Assembly: GCA_016350165.1 (NCBI GenBank)
Contig: CP066225.1
Span: 2,976,001 to 3,040,000 of the forward strand
Direction: 5' to 3'
From: Planctomycetota bacterium
GTDB lineage: Bacteria > Planctomycetota > Phycisphaerae > Phycisphaerales > Phycisphaeraceae
DNA length: 64,000 nucleotides
Shown: positions 51,841-60,917 of the stretch, one piece after another
Numbering within the stretch: the first letter of the stretch is position 1
Layout of the letters: every line of letters begins with the position of its first letter
The notes under the pieces: model-generated
The model's input: the letters and a program-made list of their open reading frames with translations, nothing else
The model's database searches: none
What the model was told of the DNA's origin: nothing
Translations under genes and position numbers: made by a program

Positions 51841-51984
51841 TACTCAGATGCGAGAAAATCAGATTGTTTGGATGCTGCTTCAGGTTATACGAATCAACGT
51901 GTAACCAAGATCACGATCAACATCTTCTGAGATATTCTGCCACTTCACAACATCGGCAGAAAACATAATTTAGGACCAATGCTC

Positions 51985-52024
51985 CGCCCCTGCCACGTGT
52001 CGACGTCAGGGGCGCTTTTATTTG
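51985..52024 (+). terminator. Rho-independent terminator downstream of the 32-residue peptide
   Basis: A CGCCCCTG/CAGGGGCG stem encloses an inner ACGT/ACGT hairpin and is followed by CTTTTATTT. Confidence 0.8.
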
Positions 52025-52083
52025 TTCAGACGATGGGTTATGCGTGTTTGATCTAAGTTATTCAGACGACTTTCTTGCAGGGT

Positions 52084-52113
52084 ATAAAAAAAGCCCATCT
52101 TGCGACGGGCTTT
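52084..52113 (-). terminator. Rho-independent terminator of the 52141-53490 gene
   Basis: An AAAGCCC/GGGCTTT stem is followed on the minus strand by a T-run, 28 bases after the stop. Confidence 0.75.
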
Positions 52114-52140
52114 GTGGGTGTCATGTCATGGTGTTTCGAC

Positions 52141-53490
52141 TTATCGTTTTGCTTTGACATGTTGGTCGATGATTTTGTCGAACTCTGTTTGCAGATCTTG
52201 TGGGAAGCTGTGTCCCATTGCTGGGCGGTTGATGATCTGTTTGTTTTGGTGTGGGATGTTGTTAAAAGCTGTGTAGACCGACGTTGGGCAGCAGACGTGG
52301 TCAGCGAACCCGACGGAGATGAGAACTTGGCCTTCAATGAGTTTTGAGAAGTTGGCTGCATCGACATATTGACCTGCTTTGACGATCTTTTTGTATCTTT
52401 CGTTTTTTGCAGCAGGGGCTGTCCATGAAGCAAGGCGAGGCCACCCGACCATTTTTTCAAAGTTGTAGCCGGCGTGATCACACATGGCAGGAACTGAAGC
52501 CGCAACGAGTGTGACGTCTGGATCGAGTCCGCCTGCGACGAGTGCTTGGCCGCCACCTTGTGAAGATCCACGGACAACAAGAATTTTGCCGTTCCATTCA
52601 GGTTGTGCCTTGATGAATTGTAATGCACGGATCAAACGCATGTACATGCCGGTGAAATACGAATCTTCACGATCGGTTTTGCCCATGCCGGGGTAGCTAT
52701 TGAGTGGGCCTTTACTTTGTTCTTGATAGAACGATGAGGGTTTACCGTTTGGTAAGCCATGTGCGTTGAAGTCGAGAGCGATGAATCCTTTTTCTGCATA
52801 AGCTGCAGCCAGGTGGAGGTAGGATGAGCGAACGCCTGCGGAGTGAGGCAAGAGGATGGCTGGGCATGAACCGGCTTTGGCATTTTCAGGTTTTGCGTAA
52901 TAGCCGGTGAGTGGTGCGGTGCTTGTTTTGGAGCCGGGTGTGGCGATTTTTAGATCGACTACTTTTACACCTGAAACTTGTGTCTTTACATCAGTGAACT
53001 CAGGCTTCATTGGCACCGCATGAACTGTCTTCGTTTTTTCTTGCCAAAACGCTTTGAAGTCTTTTGGCAGGTCGTGGCTTGCAGGTATGGATAATGGTTC
53101 AACGCCTGCACCAAGTCTTAGATCGCTTCGCGTCATTTTAAATTTATCATTGCGTTTAACCATGACTTCAATGCGAACGAAGCCAGGCTCATTGAGTTTG
53201 GCTGTAAAAGCTTTTGGCTTGGTTGTTGATTTGTAGACGCCTTGCTCAATGACGGAGTAGCCATCTTTGGTGATGATGAATTTAACTTCTTGATCAGTAA
53301 CAGGCTTGCCTTCTTCGTCAATGACTGATGCGATAAATTTGATTGTTTCGTTCTGTTTATAGATCGCGCTTTCACGTACACACTTGCCTTCAACGCGATA
53401 GGCGGCAGCTTGTGCGATGACGCATAGGTTGAGCATCACGAAAGTTGCCAGCATGAAAGCAGCTGCGTTTTTTGTAAACCTGTTGAACAT
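52141..53490 (-). CDS. Secreted acetylxylan-esterase-like alpha/beta-hydrolase (CE7-like)
   Basis: The 449-residue protein has AAGGA 8 bases upstream and a signal peptide (cleavage near VIAQA). Residues about 30-125 form an Ig-like beta-sandwich (GKPVTDQEVKFIITKDGY, KAFTAKLNEPGFVRIEV). The C-terminal hydrolase has the nucleophile elbow GSSQGGGQA, the Asp in GFADHVCCPTS and the His in MGHSFP, in the order expected of CE7 cephalosporin-C deacetylase/acetylxylan esterases. It probably deacetylates plant or algal polysaccharides in the periplasm or outside. It lies 150 bases downstream of a second CE7 gene on the same strand, with a terminator between them, so the two are likely coregulated but not necessarily in one operon. 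Confidence 0.85.
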   Translation of the reverse strand: MFNRFTKNAAAFMLATFVMLNLCVIAQAAAYRVEGKCVRESAIYKQNETIKFIASVIDEEGKPVTDQEVKFIITKDGYSVIEQGVYKSTTKPKAFTAKLNEPGFVRIEVMVKRNDKFKMTRSDLRLGAGVEPLSIPASHDLPKDFKAFWQEKTKTVHAVPMKPEFTDVKTQVSGVKVVDLKIATPGSKTSTAPLTGYYAKPENAKAGSCPAILLPHSAGVRSSYLHLAAAYAEKGFIALDFNAHGLPNGKPSSFYQEQSKGPLNSYPGMGKTDREDSYFTGMYMRLIRALQFIKAQPEWNGKILVVRGSSQGGGQALVAGGLDPDVTLVAASVPAMCDHAGYNFEKMVGWPRLASWTAPAAKNERYKKIVKAGQYVDAANFSKLIEGQVLISVGFADHVCCPTSVYTAFNNIPHQNKQIINRPAMGHSFPQDLQTEFDKIIDQHVKAKR

Positions 53491-53565
53491 ATATATTCCT
53501 TGTCTGGTCTTATGTTTGAAGAACCTGATGTTGCAATCGTATCACATGTGTAAGGTTATATAAAT

Positions 53566-53593
53566 GTAAAAGGCTGCTTCAAGAGCAGCCTTT
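53566..53593 (-). terminator. Terminator between the two CE7-type genes
   Basis: A 10-bp stem (AAAGGCTGCT with AGCAGCCTTT) has only a short T-tract on the minus strand, so read-through is possible. Confidence 0.55.
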
Positions 53594-53642
53594 GGTCGTT
53601 GAAAGTCATGTAAGCCCATGTAAATTTGGGCGTAAAGTTAAT

Positions 53643-54620
53643 TTATACGAGTTGACCTGTGAGCTCTGAAACGTGTTTGACAGCTGCACTTGTCCAGCCT
53701 TTTAAGTATTCATGCCCAAAATCGTGGTAGACCATCATCTTTTTGTTTGAGGTGATCTTGTTGTATGCAGCGAACTGTGTAGAAGGTGGGCAGACGCCGT
53801 CGAGCAATGTTGCTGCAAAAAGGACATCGCCTTGAATGCGACCAACGATGTTTTGAATATCGATGTAGCCAAGTCGGCGGTACCACTCGTCCATGTTTTC
53901 ATGTAGTGGATCATGATGACGGAAGAAGTCGGACAGTTCCCAATAAGCATGCTTGGTTGAGAGGTCCATATCCCAAACACGTTTGTAGTCGCTGAGGAAT
54001 GGGAATGAGGTCGCGATTTTTTTAACTGAAGGAACAAGTGCTGCGCAGACGAGTGAGAGAGCGCCGCCTTGTGAGCCGCCATAGGTTGCGACGCGCGTTT
54101 CATCGACATCATCGAAAGCCATGGTAATTTCAGTCATTTGTGCTGCATCAAGGAAGATCTGACGGAACAAAAGTTGGTCTTCATGATCTTCCAAACCACG
54201 GATGACTTGGCCACGTAGGGTAGGGCCGCTGCTTCCACCGAGGTCTTGAGATATACCGCCTTGACCGCGTACATCGAGAGCGACACATGCGAAACCCATT
54301 GCTGTAAATCTGAGATATTCATCCCAATCGGGTGCGCTGCCGGAGTAGCCATGGAACCATGCAACCAAAGGCATTTTACCTTTGACGTTAGCAGGCTTGG
54401 CATAGCGTGCGTGAATACGTGAGCCTTTTGTGCCGTCGAAATAGAGGTCGTAAAACTCGGTGTTGGGCAATTCGTAGTCAGATTTTTTGAGTTCAATCTG
54501 TGGATCAAGGCTATGCATTTCCTGCATTGCGCGATCCCAATACGCATCAAAATCATCAGGTTTTACACTGCTGCCTTGATAGGTCTTTAACTTTTCAAGT
54601 GGCATATCCAGAATGGGCAT
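53643..54620 (-). CDS. Cytoplasmic acetylxylan esterase / cephalosporin-C deacetylase, CE7
   Basis: The 325-residue single-domain protein without signal peptide has GGGAGG 6 bases upstream. It is a clear CE7 member: MPLEKLKTYQGS start, PLVAWFHGYSGSAPDW, VALDVRGQGG (CE7 RGQGG oxyanion motif), ATYGGSQGGALSL (Ser nucleophile), TLLDGVCPPSTQFAAYN (Asp) and HDFGHEYL (His). CE7 enzymes are usually hexameric and remove acetyl groups from short xylo-oligosaccharides and cephalosporin C. Together with the exported paralogue downstream this suggests a two-compartment path: deacetylation outside, then of imported oligosaccharides inside. Confidence 0.93.
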   Translation of the reverse strand: MPILDMPLEKLKTYQGSSVKPDDFDAYWDRAMQEMHSLDPQIELKKSDYELPNTEFYDLYFDGTKGSRIHARYAKPANVKGKMPLVAWFHGYSGSAPDWDEYLRFTAMGFACVALDVRGQGGISQDLGGSSGPTLRGQVIRGLEDHEDQLLFRQIFLDAAQMTEITMAFDDVDETRVATYGGSQGGALSLVCAALVPSVKKIATSFPFLSDYKRVWDMDLSTKHAYWELSDFFRHHDPLHENMDEWYRRLGYIDIQNIVGRIQGDVLFAATLLDGVCPPSTQFAAYNKITSNKKMMVYHDFGHEYLKGWTSAAVKHVSELTGQLV

Positions 54621-54737
54621 TTTAGTCCTCCCAAAATAAAAAAGGGCTAGCTAAAGGAACCATGCATCGCTTTACCCTGAGGGTGTGAAAGCAATACATT
54701 AGTTGATCGTTCTTTGCTGGTCCAGATTGAGCCCATG

Positions 54738-54776
54738 TGAAAACAGCGCCATTTGCAGGTACGCGAAATGACGCTG
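54738..54776 (-). terminator. Hairpin terminator downstream of the 54803-55207 gene
   Basis: A CAGCG/CGCTG stem plus inner ATTT/AAAT pairing is followed by TTTT on the minus strand. Confidence 0.6.
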
Positions 54777-54802
54777 ATCGTATCAATATAAGTTTTGTGG
54801 GG

Positions 54803-55207
54803 TTAAAGCGTGCGGAACAGCCAGTCGGCATTGTGGCTTGTATCCAACTGGAGTGTGATCTGATTTTGAGTATTGGTCAGCATAGGGTGCATCAAATTGA
54901 ACGTTGCGTATTGCGGTTGTAGCTGATAATCCGCTTCGTTAAACATCATTGGATCGGCGTGTGATTGATCGGGTTTGGGGTCTTCTTTTTTGGCAATATG
55001 CTGCTCAACTTGCGTTATATGCTGCACGTTGGTGGGACTATGCGTCGGCACTTGAGCTGATTGTGATGTCACTGAACCAATGAGAATCGGCCCGCCAATG
55101 GTCAGGCACAGAATTAAGATCAGTGCAATGACTGTGTGCATCCAAACGTTTGCTTGCCTGCTATGTGCAAACTTTCGTTCAACTACTCTTCTTGTGACTT
55201 TTTTCAT
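54803..55207 (-). CDS. Small single-TM envelope protein, function unknown (first of three)
   Basis: The 134-residue protein has a basic N-terminus (MKKVTRRVVERKFAHSR), one TM helix (about 22-45, VIALILILCLTIGGPILIG) and a Gln/His/Pro-rich periplasmic tail of about 85 residues. AGGAG lies just before the ATG (2 bases) with a further GGGGGA upstream. Its layout is the same as the 55526-55891 product. A hairpin terminator lies downstream. No family is recognised. Confidence 0.6.
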   Translation of the reverse strand: MKKVTRRVVERKFAHSRQANVWMHTVIALILILCLTIGGPILIGSVTSQSAQVPTHSPTNVQHITQVEQHIAKKEDPKPDQSHADPMMFNEADYQLQPQYATFNLMHPMLTNTQNQITLQLDTSHNADWLFRTL

Positions 55208-55525
55208 CGCTCCTGTTCCCCCTGACTGTATTATCCGACAGTCTTGTGAGCAGTCCTTTTCTTTGAGTCATAGGTCGCACATCCATCTCGGCAGTACGCA
55301 AAACACGCACGTAGGATTGGTAGAGCACTGATTAAATCAGGCTATGCGAGAACAAAATTTCAGGTTCATTTGTGGAGGAGGGGGAGATAGATGTCGATTG
55401 CCAACAGATTTTCTGCCCGGTAGTTTCTGCATTTTAGCCACATGCCGATCATGTCCAGCAAAACCTTCAAAATTTTTTCAGATCAAAGGTTAGAGCCAAT
55501 GGCATAATGGGCTGGCAAGTACTAC
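55208..55525. other. 318-base spacer between two small envelope genes
   Basis: No gene or structured element can be supported; it likely carries the promoter of the 54803-55207 gene. Confidence 0.4.
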
Positions 55526-55891
55526 TTACTCGTGGTAGTTCACGATGAATGATGGGCCAAGCCAAGAAGGCCTTGTTGACTGAAGTTGCAACGGCTGGCT
55601 TTCCGCTGCGGTTGATTCAGCTGCTTCATTTGTTGTGTTGTTTGTGGGGGCTGCTTCAGTTGCACTAATCGTAGCTGCTTTGTCAGTTACTAAACTCGGC
55701 ATGGCAACTTCAAACGTAGCATCCCGTTGGTTTTGACGGATTACTTCCAGTGCAGTGAATGCTGTTATTAGTAATATGCTTAGCATTAAGATAACTATTA
55801 AATATGTTCGGACGGCCAGGCTCGATTTGCAGGCTGCATATTTTGCATTGAGTTCTTTGCAACGATTTTGTTGTAGTTGGATCGCCTTCAT
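55526..55891 (-). CDS. Small single-TM envelope protein, function unknown (second of three)
   Basis: The 121-residue protein has GGAG about 7 bases before the ATG. A short charged N-terminus with two Cys (MKAIQLQQNRCKELNAKYAAC) precedes a TM helix (about 28-48, YLIVILMLSILLITAFTAL). The acidic, Ala/Thr-rich, probably disordered tail ends PSWLGPSFIVNYHE. The conserved-looking aromatic C-terminus may be a docking peptide. It shares size and layout with its neighbour at 54803-55207, but no clear sequence similarity outside the TM part. Confidence 0.62.
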   Translation of the reverse strand: MKAIQLQQNRCKELNAKYAACKSSLAVRTYLIVILMLSILLITAFTALEVIRQNQRDATFEVAMPSLVTDKAATISATEAAPTNNTTNEAAESTAAESQPLQLQSTRPSWLGPSFIVNYHE

Positions 55892-55940
55892 GACAATCTC
55901 CGATCTGCCCTGATTTAAAGGGTGCTTGAATCATTGATTC

Positions 55941-55985
55941 CAATAAATAAACCCACATGTTTCAGCATTTGGCTGATATGTGGGT
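55941..55985 (-). terminator. Hairpin terminator downstream of the 56181-56432 lipoprotein gene
   Basis: An ACCCACAT/ATGTGGGT outer stem and TCAGC/GCTGA inner stem have a T-rich tail on the minus strand (TTTATTTATT). Confidence 0.65.
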
Positions 55986-56180
55986 ATTGGTTTCAAATTT
56001 GACAATTACGACATTGGGCAAGTATCCATACTTTTGTCGTATTGCTGTGCCTCCTTGCTCAGCGTTCTTGCGGGATTGTAGATTCGTGAGTCTAAAAGAA
56101 AAGTATCAATTTAGAATTTTCTAAAAATTATCTTAAAAATGCTCTTGTCGCTAAATATCAGGGATTTCAGATTTTAAGAA

Positions 56181-56432
56181 TTACTGTAAAACGTCGAAAG
56201 TCTCTGACTCTGGGTGCAATTGCTCGTATTCTTCAAGTTGTTGTGTGTCGTTTTTATGTTTGCTTGGTTTTTCGGATTGGCCTTCTTGTTTATCGGCTCT
56301 CTTGCCACTTGGATTGTCTGATGAACACCCCCCCATACTCATCAGGACTATGAGAGCGATCGCTGTGGTGAACAGCGTAAGATTGGCTGCACATTTGAGC
56401 GTTGTTCGTAACTTGGATGCAAGTGTATGCAT
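56181..56432 (-). CDS. Small lipoprotein (third of three small envelope proteins)
   Basis: The 83-residue protein is from ATG 56432 (GGTGG 5 bases upstream). The open frame continues 53 residues further up, but that part lacks signal-peptide character. A basic start (MHTLASKLRTTLK), a hydrophobic core (LTLFTTAIALIVLMS) and lipobox MGGC give a lipoprotein. The mature part is a short highly charged tail (KRADKQEGQSEKPSKHKND) without predicted fold. Function unknown. Confidence 0.62.
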   Translation of the reverse strand: MHTLASKLRTTLKCAANLTLFTTAIALIVLMSMGGCSSDNPSGKRADKQEGQSEKPSKHKNDTQQLEEYEQLHPESETFDVLQ

Positions 56433-56833
56433 AAGTTCCACCAAGCTATAACATCGGCAATCCAACTGCTCGAAACGCGTCCATCTCTTTACGGACTTGT
56501 ACCAAAATATACTAGGTTTCATCGTTTGTTTGTGTGTGTTTTGCAGCAGCTTGCCTGTTATTGGGCTTTGCTTCGTTGTGGTATCGCGCAATTCTAGGCT
56601 GACACTTACGAATTATGTACCTGTTACCCACAGTTATTGCACCATTGGAATGATCTGACGACATGTCCAAGCATTTCACGCACTTTTACCGATGAGATTG
56701 AGGCGTTTTTGGCACGCTACCCCATATACCGCTAAAATGCCCCATTCAATTCGTGTTGCCAGCAGTTTTGCAGCATGACATAAACGTAATGATCGCCTGT
56801 CATGACACTAGCATTAGAAAGTGACTGAATACG
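56433..56833. other. Divergent intergenic region between the lipoprotein gene and ribH
   Basis: This 400-base region should hold both promoters. I looked for an FMN riboswitch before ribH and did not find its conserved blocks. Confidence 0.45.
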
Positions 56834-57313
56834 ATGACTCAGCAAGGTCCGGAAAATCTCGAGGGAGAGCTCGTCGCTACCGACGCTAAGGTGGCAATTG
56901 TCACCGCACGATTTAATGAGTTCATTACCGATCGGCTTACGGTCGCTGCCATCAATACATGGGAGCGTTTGGGTGGTAAAGCTGAAAATCTCACATCCGC
57001 TCATGTACCGGGTGCTGTGGAACTTGCTGTGACTGCAAAAAAACTGGCTGAAACGGGCAAGTATGAAGCGGTAATCTGTCTCGGTTGCGTTATTCGTGGC
57101 GAAACTGATCATTACGATCACGTTGTCGATCAATCAGCTATCGGTATCCGAGAAGTTGGTGTTCAGACAGGTGTTCCATGTATTTTCGGCGTTCTCACTT
57201 GCGATACGCTTGAGCAGGCGATTGATCGTGCAGGTACAAAAATGGGCAATGCTGGTCGCTCTGCAATGATGACTGCTGTTGAGATGGCTAACCTTCTTAA
57301 AAAAATTAAGTAA
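56834..57313 (+). CDS. ribH: 6,7-dimethyl-8-ribityllumazine synthase
   Basis: It catalyses the penultimate step of riboflavin synthesis, condensing the pyrimidinedione with dihydroxybutanone phosphate. The 159-residue protein has VAIVTARFNEFITDRL (substrate loop), HVPGAVELAVTAKKL, VICLGCVIRGETDHYDHV with the conserved His of GETxH, and IFGVLTCDTLEQA. The family-typical G-T-K-x-G-N-x-G appears as GTKMGNAGRSA, and it ends in KK. The first 15 residues are an acidic extension. It lies 170 bases upstream of nusB on the same strand, the common bacterial ribH-nusB arrangement. Other rib genes are not in the window. Confidence 0.95.
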   Translation: MTQQGPENLEGELVATDAKVAIVTARFNEFITDRLTVAAINTWERLGGKAENLTSAHVPGAVELAVTAKKLAETGKYEAVICLGCVIRGETDHYDHVVDQSAIGIREVGVQTGVPCIFGVLTCDTLEQAIDRAGTKMGNAGRSAMMTAVEMANLLKKIK

Positions 57314-57483
57314 CTTCTCAAATCCTATTGATGCATTTCCTCGACGTATGTGAACTGCTTGCGTTAAGATGTGAATCATATGACTCAAAAACACACGCCC
57401 GCATTATCATCAAACTTAAGTAGTACAACTGTTTACAAATATAACTGACTGCGTAAGTATGCAGTCAATGGATAAATAGACTG

Positions 57484-57963
57484 ATGTCAAAGCAACGTAA
57501 CACACGAAGACTTGCCATGCAGGTCCTCTACCAGATCGACGTCACCGGCGAACTCGACCGCGACGAGATCCTCAGCAACATTGACAACGAGTTTGATACG
57601 CCAGATGTCTGTGCAAAAGCTGTAGATATGGCGCTTCATGCTTGGATTACACACGGCACCTCCGACGAGCAGATCGGCCTACTCGCTCCTGATTGGCCAA
57701 CCTATCGTCAACCACCAGTTGACCGCGCGATCCTGCGTCTTGCCTACTATGAAATCTCTTCTGGGCACACGCCACCCAAAGTTGCGATCAACGAAGCAGT
57801 TGAACTTGCGAAGAACTTTGCTTCTGAAAACTCACCAGCTTTCATTAATGGTGTTCTCGACAAGCTAGCAAAGAAGGTCAAGCCACGTCGCCAAGCGCCG
57901 CCAGTAAACGAAGATCTTCAAGATGCTTCGGATTGGTTGAAAGATGCAAAAGAAAGCGACTAA
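57484..57963 (+). CDS. nusB: Transcription antitermination factor NusB
   Basis: NusB binds boxA RNA with S10 and supports rRNA antitermination. The 159-residue all-helical protein has RRLAMQVLYQIDV at the start, DRAILRLAYYEI (the signature helix), PPKVAINEAVELAKNFASENSPAFINGVLDKL at the C-terminal core, and a short charged tail beyond the usual end. The Shine-Dalgarno sequence is weak, so translation could be coupled to a longer leader. It is cotranscribed with ribH if read-through occurs. A terminator follows directly. Confidence 0.95.
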   Translation: MSKQRNTRRLAMQVLYQIDVTGELDRDEILSNIDNEFDTPDVCAKAVDMALHAWITHGTSDEQIGLLAPDWPTYRQPPVDRAILRLAYYEISSGHTPPKVAINEAVELAKNFASENSPAFINGVLDKLAKKVKPRRQAPPVNEDLQDASDWLKDAKESD

Positions 57964-57990
57964 CTATAAGTTAGTTTTTAATGAAAACAC

Positions 57991-58016
57991 AACCCTGTTA
58001 CACACAGGGTTTTATC
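57991..58016 (+). terminator. Rho-independent terminator of ribH-nusB
   Basis: An 8-bp AACCCTGT/ACAGGGTT stem with a 5-base loop is followed by TTTATC. Confidence 0.75.
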
Positions 58017-58112
58017 TTGCGCACATGCAAAGCTGAATGAGTCGCCCCTTCTTCATTTGTGTGCATTTAGGTATACTACATCTCAATGAAATTGTTACCG
58101 TAAGGGGTCATA

Positions 58113-60446
58113 ATGGACAGCCGCCGAATTAGTACAGTTGCCCTCACTGCAGCCATTATTTCTGCTTCTGCTTGTTTTTATGCACAAAAATCTCATGCAG
58201 CAGAACATAAGCGAATACTTCCGCCTTTTTCAATTCTTCAAAGTGCTAGTAAAGCCAAAATAAACGGTATTATTTGCGTGACAGCCAATCCTGTACAAAT
58301 GGAGCGGGTTGACTTTGAAATCGATCTAAGCGCTGATTATAAGAACCCATTTGACCCTGATGATATTTCTGTGGATGCGGTGTTTACTCATGAATCGGGT
58401 GAAACTTTTGATGTTCCAGCTTTCTTTTTTGCAGGATATACGCATCAATCTATTCAAAAGAATGAAGACTATAACTACACAGGCAATCATGGGTGGCGAC
58501 TTCGGTTTCGCCCTCCACTAGCAGGTCAATATGTGCTCAAGGTAAAGATCAGTGATAATGGTCAAAGTGATATTTTTGAAAATCATCATTTTGTTGTGAC
58601 CCCTAAAATATCCAAAGGTTTTGTTCGTGTTGATCCAGTCAATCCGCTTACGTTCTCGTTTGATGATGGGTCGCCTTATGTTCCCATCGGCATGAATGTT
58701 TGTTGGCCTGGCTGGGGCGGTATTTTTAGTTACAACCGTTTTTGGCAAAAGCTCTCCGACAACGGTGGCAACTATGCACGCATCTGGATTGCGCCATCCT
58801 TCAATCCGCTTTCTCTTGAACGTCCACCAGAAACCGTCCGTCCAACAACTGGTCCGGGAAAGATCGATCAGCTTGCCTCATCGAGAATCGATTTCCTACT
58901 TGATGAAGCAGAAATGCGTGGCATCTATTTGATGCTTTGCTTTGAATCGTTCAACTCGCTTAACATCGATAATAACTCAAACAGTCATTGGGCAGCCTTT
59001 GCATACAACAAGCAAAATCAAGGGCCGCTTGAATCGCCGACTGAATTCTGGACGAACTTTGAAGCTGATAAATTGTTTAAAGCACGTGTTCGCTACATCG
59101 TTGCGCGATTTGGTCACTCCTCCAATGTCTTTGCTTGGGAATTTTGGAACGAAGTTGAGTACACCAATAAATGGGATGAGCATCAGCAGCAATCACGTGA
59201 TTGGCATGAAAAGATGTCTACATATTTGCGAAACATTGATGCATATAATCATTTGATTACGACCAGCGCACGTGAAGGAGCACATTATGCGTTACCGAAT
59301 ATCGATTTTATCCAAACACATAGTTACCACAGCAAAACGATCGCGGATACAGCTCGGGGTGTATCGAAATATCTAGTAAAGAAATTCAACAAACCACATC
59401 TAATGGGAGAGATGGGGATCTCGAATTCGCCTACAGACACTAAGCTTGATGATAAAGGTATACATTTTCACAACATGATTTGGTCGGGCTTATTTACCGC
59501 AACACCTTCATCGGCTATGACATGGTGGTGGGACAGCTATATCGAGCCACTGAATCTGTGGCATCATCTCAAGCCTGCGTCCCATTTCATGGAAGATGTT
59601 CCTGTGAATACCGCAGGCAGCTACTCACTTACTTCGAATGGTATTAGTTTTACATCACCACTTTCAAATCTACAGCCAATACTTGTGCCTCTTCAAGGTG
59701 GATATAGATTATGGATACCTTCTCCAGCAAATCAGCCAACAACAGTACATGTTTCCAAAGAAAAGATTGAAGGTGCAGAGTATCTTGCAGGTGTACTTCA
59801 CGGCTCTCTCGGCAAGCCAGAATTCTTTAATCCACTGACAATCAACATAAACTACGAACTTAATGGATCGTTCACTGTCAACGCAGGCAATGTTTCAGGT
59901 TGGGGTGGTGCTAAATTAAAAGTCTATCTTGATGATAGACTGCTTATTGATGAATATTTCTTCGATGAAGATGGGAATGAGAGCACAAAGACGATTACAA
60001 AGTATGCAGGTCGCTATACGATTCCAGTCCTTAAAGGTGAGCATCAAATCAAAGTGCTGAATGATGGCGCAGATTGGGTGATGGTTGATTATGAGTTCGA
60101 TTCGCCTTGGTATCGTGATACACCATGGCTGGAAATATATGGCCGTGTCTATCCAAATGCTGAAAAAAGCCAACCCGTTGTCACCGGTTGGCTTCGTAAT
60201 ATCGATTCATCATGGTCGCACTATGTCCGTAAGCACCCAATACAAAAACTTGAGCCAACCACGATCACGCTTTCTAACATACCTAAAGGGACATACGAAC
60301 TTCAAATTTTCGATACGCTCACAAGTGAAGCCACAAGTCTAGGTTCCTTTGATTCTGAGTCGGGTTCATTGAAGATAATGGTGCCTGCAATCGAATCGGA
60401 TCTTGCGTTCAAGCTCTACAAGACCACTCTGGTAACAGGTCGCTGA
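58113..60446 (+). CDS. Secreted GH5-like glycoside hydrolase with DUF5060 N-domain
   Basis: There are 777 residues. The signal peptide ends near SHAA. Residues about 50-160 form an Ig-like DUF5060 domain (VERVDFEIDLSADYKNP-like start, WRLRFRPPLAGQYVLKVKI). Residues 170-480 are a TIM-barrel hydrolase: YVPIGMNVCWPGWGG, NYARIWIAPSFN, FAWEFWNEVEY (acid/base Glu after Asn) and KPHLMGEMGIS (nucleophile Glu). Then comes a Trp-rich loop (MTWWWDSYIEP) and a C-terminal carbohydrate-binding-like beta domain (KVYLDDRLLIDEYFFDEDG, HQIKVLNDGADWVMVDYEF). This pattern matches DUF5060/DUF4038-type GH5-related hydrolases acting on beta-glycans. The precise substrate is unknown. RBS AAGGGG is 8 bases upstream. 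Confidence 0.85.
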   Translation: MDSRRISTVALTAAIISASACFYAQKSHAAEHKRILPPFSILQSASKAKINGIICVTANPVQMERVDFEIDLSADYKNPFDPDDISVDAVFTHESGETFDVPAFFFAGYTHQSIQKNEDYNYTGNHGWRLRFRPPLAGQYVLKVKISDNGQSDIFENHHFVVTPKISKGFVRVDPVNPLTFSFDDGSPYVPIGMNVCWPGWGGIFSYNRFWQKLSDNGGNYARIWIAPSFNPLSLERPPETVRPTTGPGKIDQLASSRIDFLLDEAEMRGIYLMLCFESFNSLNIDNNSNSHWAAFAYNKQNQGPLESPTEFWTNFEADKLFKARVRYIVARFGHSSNVFAWEFWNEVEYTNKWDEHQQQSRDWHEKMSTYLRNIDAYNHLITTSAREGAHYALPNIDFIQTHSYHSKTIADTARGVSKYLVKKFNKPHLMGEMGISNSPTDTKLDDKGIHFHNMIWSGLFTATPSSAMTWWWDSYIEPLNLWHHLKPASHFMEDVPVNTAGSYSLTSNGISFTSPLSNLQPILVPLQGGYRLWIPSPANQPTTVHVSKEKIEGAEYLAGVLHGSLGKPEFFNPLTININYELNGSFTVNAGNVSGWGGAKLKVYLDDRLLIDEYFFDEDGNESTKTITKYAGRYTIPVLKGEHQIKVLNDGADWVMVDYEFDSPWYRDTPWLEIYGRVYPNAEKSQPVVTGWLRNIDSSWSHYVRKHPIQKLEPTTITLSNIPKGTYELQIFDTLTSEATSLGSFDSESGSLKIMVPAIESDLAFKLYKTTLVTGR

Positions 60447-60917
60447 GATAGCATTGCACAGATAATCCACACTCAAATAACAGTTACGCAGCTAAGTTTG
60501 TGGTAACGTGATACGTGTGCAAAATTAGGTAATCCGATAGAGAAAAACTATCATTTTGCCTGTTACCCTAAATTCTAGTTTGAGGAAACTGTTCTTCTGA
60601 GACTTTTAAGTGTTATATAACAATAGGCTTTTTAAGAACTTAGCGATATATAATGCGCAATTATTTTCAATATCTCATTTGATCATATAGTCAACTTAAA
60701 CCAGACCTATAAGTCCTGTATAATAGTGAAATATGCGGTTTTTCGGCAACGTCCGAACCGTATATCATGGGCGTTTAAAACCCCGCTGATGCAGCTTCTT
60801 CTATGAAAGAGCATCGGATAGTTTCGCTTAATTGCCGACACATCCATCGTCGACAAGAAGCCATCCTGCCAGCTATGCCCATCAAAAAGTAAATATCAGT
60901 TGAAAGGCTTATATAAC
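60447..60917. other. 470-base region with hairpins, a promoter and a long leader before the LmbE gene
   Basis: A GATAG/CTATC hairpin enclosed by GGTAA/TTACC (about 60526-60565) may end the GH5 transcript. A TATAAT -10 box lies at 60719-60724. The leader of about 185 bases after it contains a bulged hairpin (CGG/CCG core near 60733-60763) just past the -10 box. No ORF is supported. Confidence 0.45.
60696..60724 (+). promoter_or_regulatory. Candidate sigma-70-type promoter for the LmbE gene
   Basis: The perfect -10 TATAAT (60719-60724) has 17 bases between it and a weak -35 TTAAAC (60696-60701). It leads into an untranslated region of about 185 bases. Confidence 0.4.

Larger units (their letters stand above)
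51841..52140. other. 300-base stretch with two terminators and no gene
   Basis: It contains the 3' untranslated region of the small peptide gene, its terminator, and the terminator of the convergent 52141-53490 gene. I see nothing else. Confidence 0.5.
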
